Below, piece by piece: positions 59,083-64,000 of a stretch of DNA of 64,000 bases. The notes under the pieces were generated by a model. The model saw only the letters and a program-made list of their open reading frames with translations, searched no databases and was not told where the DNA came from. The DNA is from Rhodospirillales bacterium (GTDB lineage Bacteria > Pseudomonadota > Alphaproteobacteria > TMED109): contig JAPPED010000008.1 of NCBI GenBank assembly GCA_028824295.1, positions 62,001-126,000 of the forward strand. The letters are read 5' to 3'. The translations under genes were made by a program, and so were the position numbers. How positions within the stretch are numbered: the first letter of the stretch is position 1; each line of letters starts with the position of its first letter.

Positions 59083-59584
59083 ACCTGCGGTGGACATCCT
59101 CGTCATCGGTGTACCCGCTGTCGTCGAACGTCTCGTGGACCCGGCCAACCCGAAAGGGCGCGCCGATCGGCGGCGCCCCCAGGATGGTAAACAATTGGCG
59201 CAGCGGGATGGCGGCCAGCGCACCGCCTAGAGGTCCGGGAGAGTAGGTGCACACCGCCGAAGGCTTGCGGGCGTACTCGGGCAAGAAGTAGTCAAGCACG
59301 TTCACCAGGGCGGGAGGAATGGACCCGTTGTATTCGGCACTGACCGCGACGAACGCGTCGGCATGTTCAAAGACGCGATGCAGGAAGTGCAGCACCTCCG
59401 GCGCTTCTCCGTCACCGTAGTCCCGATAACGCTGTTGCAGGAGCGGGACCCTGTGTTCCAGCGGGTCGATGAGCGTGGATTCGTGCCCCCGTTCGCGGAA
59501 GGCCCGCGACACGTATCGGGCCATCCGGATCCCGACCCGCTGGGGCCGGACCGAGCCGTAGATCACGGCAATGCGAAGTTGCAT
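59003..59584 (-). CDS. NADPH-dependent FMN reductase-like flavoprotein
   Basis: A 193-residue flavodoxin-fold reductase. ATG 59584 is chosen because the FMN-binding loop IAVIYGSVRPQRVGIRMARY then stands at the N-terminus; a longer open frame to 59962 is not protein-like. VAVSAEYNGSIPPALVNVLD is the second flavin loop. Related proteins reduce quinones, azo dyes or metals; the substrate here is unknown. Confidence 0.88.
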   Translation of the reverse strand: MQLRIAVIYGSVRPQRVGIRMARYVSRAFRERGHESTLIDPLEHRVPLLQQRYRDYGDGEAPEVLHFLHRVFEHADAFVAVSAEYNGSIPPALVNVLDYFLPEYARKPSAVCTYSPGPLGGALAAIPLRQLFTILGAPPIGAPFRVGRVHETFDDSGYTDDEDVHRRFSGFADQVEWYARALRTAREAEAGAA

Positions 59585-59951
59585 GGTCGGAATACCTTTT
59601 CGACAGGGGGTTGGATGCTGGTTCCGCCGTGCGCCCCGGTGCCCGGCTGGCAGCGCGGGTTCCGGGTCAGAGGAATATAATGGGGGAAGCGTCGCCCACG
59701 GCCAGGCGTCCCGACATTCTTGCCCGTACGCAGAGACCAGGCCGCCCGTTACCGTCCGAGACCTGTTCAAGCGGCGGGCCCGTCGAGGTGATGGGCAGGC
59801 GTGCACTCGCGGCGCCAATTTGATATCGAGGCAACCTTGCACGCGCTTGTATGGGGAGCGCGCCGCCGGCCCGCCATCCACCTCCTCGGACTTGGGGTAG
59901 GTTTGGGCCGCGGCCCGCGACCGGCGTGGGGGCAGCCGGCGGGAGGCCGCA
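59585..59951. other. Divergent intergenic region between reductase and CDF genes
   Basis: No protein-like frame. TATAAT occurs at 59676-59681 (plus strand) without a clear -35 partner; it may belong to the CDF gene promoter. No match to the Zur-type box was seen here. Confidence 0.4.
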
Positions 59952-60872
59952 ATGATCGGCAATCACGGATCTGAAGGCCGCGGCGGTCACGCCGACAATG
60001 TCCGCCGCATCTTCTGGGCCCTGCTGCTGACCGGCGGTTTCATGTTCGCCGAGATCGTGGGTGCCGTGATTTCGGGCTCTCTGGCCTTGCTGGCAGACGC
60101 CGCCCACATGCTCGTCGACACCGTGGCCCTCCTGTTTGCCTGGATTGCCTTCAAGCTCAGCAGCCGTCCGGCTGACCAGTCGCGCACCTACGGCTACCAC
60201 CGCTTCCCGGTGCTTGCCGCCTTTGCGAACGGCATCAGTCTGCTGTTTATCGTGGGGTGGATCTTCACGGAGGCGGCCGACCGGATCGTCAATCCGACGG
60301 AGGTGCTTGCCGGTCCGATGCTGGCAGTCGCGGTGCTGGGACTCGTCGTCAACGTTGCCGCATTCAGAGTGCTGTACGGTGCCGACCGCACCAATCTGAA
60401 CGTGCGGGGCGCGCTGCTCCACATATGGGGCGACATGCTGGGCTCAGCCGCCGCGGCGGGCGCGGCCGTCGTTATCATGACTACCGGATGGATGCAGATC
60501 GATCCGCTGCTTTCGATCCTGGTCGGTTTGATCGTGCTCCGCAGTGCCTGGAGCCTGCTGCGGGATGCGGCACACATCCTGCTGGAGGGTGTGCCCGAGA
60601 AGCTGGACGTGCGGGAAATCGGTCCTGATCTCGTGGCAAACATTGCCGTGGTGGAAGACATCCACCATGTGCACGCGTGGTCGCTGTCGCAGGAGCGGTC
60701 GCTGCTGACCCTGCACGCCAGGATCGTCAAGGATGCGAACCCGGACTCGGCGATCGCGGACATTCATGCCCGGCTGGCCAGTCGCTTCGATATCCGCCAC
60801 GTCACCGTCCAGATCGAACTAGATGGATGCACGGATGATGCGGCCGACGCCGACTGCGGGGCGCGGCCCTAG
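59952..60872 (+). CDS. Cation diffusion facilitator (zinc-type efflux)
   Basis: A 306-residue inner-membrane efflux protein exchanging divalent cations for protons. Six membrane helices; site A ligands in LADAAHMLVDTVAL (His-X3-Asp) and LLHIWGDMLGSAAAA (His-X3-Asp), which is the pattern of zinc and cadmium exporters. The cytosolic C-terminal domain has VEDIHHVHAWSLSQERSLLT. Beside the znu genes it suggests a zinc-balance locus. Confidence 0.92.
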   Translation: MIGNHGSEGRGGHADNVRRIFWALLLTGGFMFAEIVGAVISGSLALLADAAHMLVDTVALLFAWIAFKLSSRPADQSRTYGYHRFPVLAAFANGISLLFIVGWIFTEAADRIVNPTEVLAGPMLAVAVLGLVVNVAAFRVLYGADRTNLNVRGALLHIWGDMLGSAAAAGAAVVIMTTGWMQIDPLLSILVGLIVLRSAWSLLRDAAHILLEGVPEKLDVREIGPDLVANIAVVEDIHHVHAWSLSQERSLLTLHARIVKDANPDSAIADIHARLASRFDIRHVTVQIELDGCTDDAADADCGARP

Positions 60873-60897
60873 GAGATACTCTGACAGCCTTGGGCGT

Positions 60898-61701
60898 TCA
60901 GCGTGCGCCCCTCTCGCGGCGCGGGCGGCCCAGCCGGGTCACGAGGAATACCGCCAGGGCCGTCACCACGATGGAAGGGCCCGACGGCGTGTCCAGCGTC
61001 GCCGACGCAAGCAAGCCTCCTGCGACCGCGATCACGCCGGTCACGGCGGCGCCGGCCGCCATCTGTTCGGGACTTGACGTGAAGCGTCGCACCGTGGCTG
61101 AGGGGATGATAAGCAGGGCGACGATGAGCAGGACTCCCACGATCTTGATGGCCGCGGCAATGACGGCGGCAAGGAGAATTCCGAACACGAGAAGCGCTCG
61201 CTCCGGACGCAGTCCGGCCACGGTCGCCAGGTCAGCACTGACCGTGGCCGCCAGAAGGGGCCGCCAGATCCACCACAGCAGAGCAAGTGCGATTGCGCCT
61301 CCGCCCCAGACGACGGCGAGATCGAGACGCGACACGGCGAGAATATCCCCGAACAGCAGGCCCTGAAGGTCGAGCCGCATGTCGGGAAAGAACGACAGAA
61401 GGACCAGGCCAACCGCCAGTCCGCCGTGCGAGAGCAAACCGAGCAGCGTATCGGTAGGCAGCGTGTCACGCCGCTCGAGGTAGGACATCGCCAGCACGAC
61501 CACGACGGCCGTGACGAAGATGCCGATCACCAGGTGCAGATTCACTAGGACCGCGATCGCGACTCCCAATAGGGCCGAGTGCGCGATCGTTTCGCCGAAG
61601 TAGGCGAGGCGTCTCCAAACGATGAAGCAGCCAGCCGGCCCTGCGACCATCGCGAGCCCGATGCCGGCCAGCAACGCTCGCAAGAGGAAATCGTCCAGCA
61701 A
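60898..61701 (-). CDS. znuB: Zinc ABC transporter permease ZnuB
   Basis: A 267-residue permease of the ABC-3 family with about eight membrane helices. Characteristic: RRLAYFGETIAHSALLGVAI, the SHGGLAVGLVLLS and GLLFGDILAVS segments, and VGVLLIVALLIIPSATVRRF. Start TTG 61701, three bp after the znuC stop, so it is translated together with znuC. Tail-to-tail with the CDF gene. Confidence 0.94.
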   Translation of the reverse strand: MLDDFLLRALLAGIGLAMVAGPAGCFIVWRRLAYFGETIAHSALLGVAIAVLVNLHLVIGIFVTAVVVVLAMSYLERRDTLPTDTLLGLLSHGGLAVGLVLLSFFPDMRLDLQGLLFGDILAVSRLDLAVVWGGGAIALALLWWIWRPLLAATVSADLATVAGLRPERALLVFGILLAAVIAAAIKIVGVLLIVALLIIPSATVRRFTSSPEQMAAGAAVTGVIAVAGGLLASATLDTPSGPSIVVTALAVFLVTRLGRPRRERGAR

Positions 61702-61704
61702 GGC

Positions 61705-62352
61705 TCAGACCTTCCGGGCTTCACGCCGGGACAGGTCCCGTTGGGCCGGCGGCGGCTCGTCGTGTTGGTGCGGCACGAGGACCACAACGTCGTCCCCCGT
61801 GCTTGTCGCCACTTCGAGATCGTGGGAGATCAGGAGCACGCCGCACCGGAGATCCCGCCGGATGCCCTGGATCAGGTCCAGCACGACGCCCGATCCGGCC
61901 GTGTCTACGCCCTGAGCGGGTTCGTCGAGAACCAGCAGATCCGGGCGGTGGATCAGGGCGCGGGCCAGCAGGAGACGCTGGAATTCCCCGCCTGACAATG
62001 TCGTCACTGGGGGATTGCCCAGGCGGTCCAGGCCCACAGCTGAGAGCGCGGATTCGATGTGCTTCCTGGGAAAGCGCCCGGTCAGGGTCATGAGCCGTCG
62101 CACCGTCAACGGAAGTGTCGGGTTCAATGCGAGCCGCTGCGGCACGTAGCCAACCTCGAGGGAGGACATTCGTTCGATCGTGCCCTCGTCGATGTCAAGC
62201 AAACCGAGAATGGCTTTCGCGCAGGTGGACTTGCCGGCGCCATTGGCACCAATCAGATAGACAAGCTGGCCGCGGTCAACCGTGATATCGACATGCCGGA
62301 CGATCCAGCGCGCGCCCCGGCGCACGCCCATGTCTCTGGCTTTGACAAGCAC
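61705..62352 (-). CDS. znuC: Zinc ABC transporter ATPase ZnuC
   Basis: A 215-residue ATPase. Walker A GANGAGKST, Q-loop VPQRLALN, signature LSGGEFQRLLLARAL, Walker B LLVLDEPAQGVD and switch His ISHDLE. GTG start 62352. It ends with a short His-containing tail (VPHQHDEPPPAQRD). Divergent from znuA with 300 bp between. Confidence 0.95.
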   Translation of the reverse strand: MLVKARDMGVRRGARWIVRHVDITVDRGQLVYLIGANGAGKSTCAKAILGLLDIDEGTIERMSSLEVGYVPQRLALNPTLPLTVRRLMTLTGRFPRKHIESALSAVGLDRLGNPPVTTLSGGEFQRLLLARALIHRPDLLVLDEPAQGVDTAGSGVVLDLIQGIRRDLRCGVLLISHDLEVATSTGDDVVVLVPHQHDEPPPAQRDLSRREARKV

Positions 62353-62592
62353 GATGGAACTCCTCCGAGAGCCGATCTACCGGGTCATCGATGGCTGGCG
62401 CCCGCAGCTGGCGGGTCGAACCGGGCTCCTGCGGACGCACCGGTGCGTACTCCTGCCGATGCATCACCTCCACCACCCTGTCAACGGCTTGGAGACTACT
62501 GGACGGTCGGGCGCGGTGCGATCAACGCGAGCCGGCCGCCGATGAACCTCGGGTGCGGCAACGCCCCGTACTGGACCAAGTGCGCTTGACAG
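62353..62592. other. Divergent region between znuC and znuA
   Basis: No convincing gene. It must hold the znuC promoter; next to znuA are TTGACA (62586-62591) and the Zur-type box described separately. Confidence 0.4.
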
Positions 62593-62615
62593 GGAGATTA
62601 CAAATATAACGTTTC
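62593..62615. promoter_or_regulatory. Probable Zur operator upstream of znuA
   Basis: TATAACGTTTC (62605-62615) matches ten of eleven positions of the Zur half-site TATAACATTTC; on the other strand it reads GAAACGTTATATTTGTA, close to GAAATGTTATAATGTTA upstream of zur. A TTGACA just before it could be the -35 of znuA, so a bound Zur would block the promoter. Confidence 0.6.
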
Positions 62616-62653
62616 CGTTTTCAGCGACTGCTCTCTTGCAACGGGGGAAGTGT

Positions 62654-63712
62654 ATGAGCCGTTCGTTGTTGGCCTGGCGATGGGCAGCTGCGATTCTGGT
62701 CGCAGTCTCGCTGACCGGCTGGGCCGATGCCACATCGGCGGCCGATGACAACGGCACCGGGATTGTCGCGTCGATAAAGCCGGTCCACTCGATCGTCAGC
62801 GCCGTCATGCTCGGAGTCGGCGAACCTCAACTTCTCATACGCGGCGCCTCTTCCCCCCATACGTTCAGCCTGCGTCCGTCCGATGCCGCGGTGCTGGCAG
62901 ACGCGAGCGTGGTCTTTTGGATCGGGGCGGCCATGGAGTCTTCGCTGGCCGGTCCCATAGCCGCGCTGGCTGGCGATGCGCGACTGGTCACCCTGTCGCA
63001 GGCGCCCAACCTCGTTCGCCGACCGCTTCGGGAAGTAGGAGCGTTCGAGCGCCACGCACACAGTGATGATGACCGCAGTGATGCCGAAAACGAGAGGCGT
63101 GGTGGGGACCGCGACCAGGAGGGCGTCGGGCATGACGCACGCATATTCGACATGCACGTTTGGCTCGACCCGCACAACGCCGATGCGATGGCCATGATGA
63201 TTGCCGATGTGCTGTCGGAGGTCGACCCGGCGAACGCGGAGGTGTATGCGAGGAACGCGACCACCGTGGGCCAGCGCTTGGCAGCGCTGACGGAGGACAT
63301 CGACGCATTGGTGGCGCCAGCTCGCGGGCAGCCCTTCATCATGTTCCATGATGCGTACCGCTATTTCGAGGACCGGTTCGGTTTGTCCGCGGTCGGCTCC
63401 GTTGTCGTCAGCCTCGAGCGAACTCCCGGGGTCAAGAGAGTCCGTGCGCTTCGTGCAATGGTGCGCGAACTGGGGGCGGTATGCGTGTTCTCCGAGCCCC
63501 AATTCCAGCCCAGTCTGGTCGGTACGATCATCGAAGATACCCAGGCACGTTCGGGCGTACTCGACCCGTTGGGCGCTGGAATCGAGAGTGGACCGGAGTT
63601 GTATTTCACTCTGCTCCGCCGAATGGCGGACTCATTCAGAACGTGCTTGGAGCCGGATGCTAGCCCGAGGGCCGATCGCGCATTGTCTGGACAGGATTCT
63701 TCCGGGGGCTGA
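62654..63712 (+). CDS. znuA: Zinc ABC transporter periplasmic receptor ZnuA
   Basis: A 352-residue zinc receptor. ATG 62654 has GGGGGAAG upstream. Signal peptide about residues 1-31 (LLAWRWAAAILVAVSLTGWA). Zinc ligands of the family: His in GASSPHTFSLRPSD, His in FDMHVWLDPHNADAM, His in FIMFHDAYRYFEDRFG; the conserved acidic ligand region is VFSEPQFQPSLV. Between the first two lies an acidic, His-poor loop (HAHSDDDRSDAENERRGGDR) where many ZnuA have a long His-rich loop. It is transcribed away from znuCB. Confidence 0.95.
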   Translation: MSRSLLAWRWAAAILVAVSLTGWADATSAADDNGTGIVASIKPVHSIVSAVMLGVGEPQLLIRGASSPHTFSLRPSDAAVLADASVVFWIGAAMESSLAGPIAALAGDARLVTLSQAPNLVRRPLREVGAFERHAHSDDDRSDAENERRGGDRDQEGVGHDARIFDMHVWLDPHNADAMAMMIADVLSEVDPANAEVYARNATTVGQRLAALTEDIDALVAPARGQPFIMFHDAYRYFEDRFGLSAVGSVVVSLERTPGVKRVRALRAMVRELGAVCVFSEPQFQPSLVGTIIEDTQARSGVLDPLGAGIESGPELYFTLLRRMADSFRTCLEPDASPRADRALSGQDSSGG

Positions 63713-64000
63713 ACGGTACTTCGGATCTGCCGGGCTTCTGGTCGGCGGGGTCGTCATCATCGCGCACAACACCTGCGCATATCTTGTAGGTAGCCGGCGC
63801 AGGATGTGGTCGCCCGGAGAGCGTTCCGCGGTACCAGTCACGGACGCAGATGTCCACTGGCAGTGAACTCGCCTGCTGAAGTCATTTACCGCCGCCGCAG
63901 TGCGGTCCGACAGGACCGAAGTTTCGTACTGCGCTGCCATCCACGCAACGTCCATTGCCAAGATTCAGGTGCGGTTGCAGTGCTGCCGTCACTTGCGACG
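63713..64000. other. Gene-free end of the window
   Basis: About 290 bp after znuA with no protein-like frame, terminator or repeat recognised. Confidence 0.4.

Overview
This window is a GC-rich bacterial chromosome segment, most probably from an alphaproteobacterium of Rhodospirillales-like gene order. The reasons are the contiguous order nuoA-N, birA, coaX, RNase J, methylmalonyl-CoA epimerase, DUF1467; the run ilvN, ilvC, leuA, mreBCD, mrdA, rodA; the DUF1289 and DUF1467 families; a Zur regulator of alphaproteobacterial type; and frequent GTG/TTG starts. No genus can be named from the sequence alone.

Positions 1-4926 are the end of an integrated element beside a tRNA-Lys gene: the C-terminal part of a giant DUF3883 (PD-(D/E)XK-like) protein of the kind found in defence islands, then a frameshifted tyrosine integrase whose gene faces away from the tRNA 3' end. 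Positions 5-11.5 kb hold scattered metabolic genes separated by long gene-free stretches (epoxide hydrolase, orphan TRAP solute receptor, cold-shock protein, D-amino-acid dehydrogenase-like oxidoreductase).

Positions 12.1-24.6 kb are an accessory region. It contains an array of repeats matching those at a Tn7-like transposon end, a HEPN-like protein, an MmeI-type single-chain restriction-methylation enzyme, a small membrane gene broken by an in-frame TGA, several truncated core-type genes (metallophosphoesterase, WD40), a DUF1289 gene and zur, and a decayed Tn7-like transposition module: 5'-truncated TnsB-type transposase, TnsC/TniB-type ATPase and frameshifted TniQ/TnsD. The module ends in two 21-bp repeats and a TGTACA terminus 26 bp from the 3' end of tRNA-Gly, which suggests a tRNA-targeting Tn7-like element. 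No Cas gene or CRISPR array was seen.

From 24.6 kb onward the window is core genome: tRNA-Gly, tRNA-Tyr, ammonium transporter, the alpha ribosomal operon (rpsM, rpsK, rpoA, rplQ), rarA, HU, tRNA-Asp, the 14-gene complex I operon with birA-coaX-rnj-mce-DUF1467 behind it, branched-chain amino acid synthesis (ilvN, ilvC, leuA) and the rod-shape/peptidoglycan elongation genes (mreBCD, mrdA, rodA). The last part is a zinc-homeostasis locus: a CDF efflux pump, znuB and znuC on the minus strand and znuA on the plus strand. A sequence upstream of znuA resembles the one upstream of zur 43 kb away, so regulator and uptake system probably share a Zur operator.
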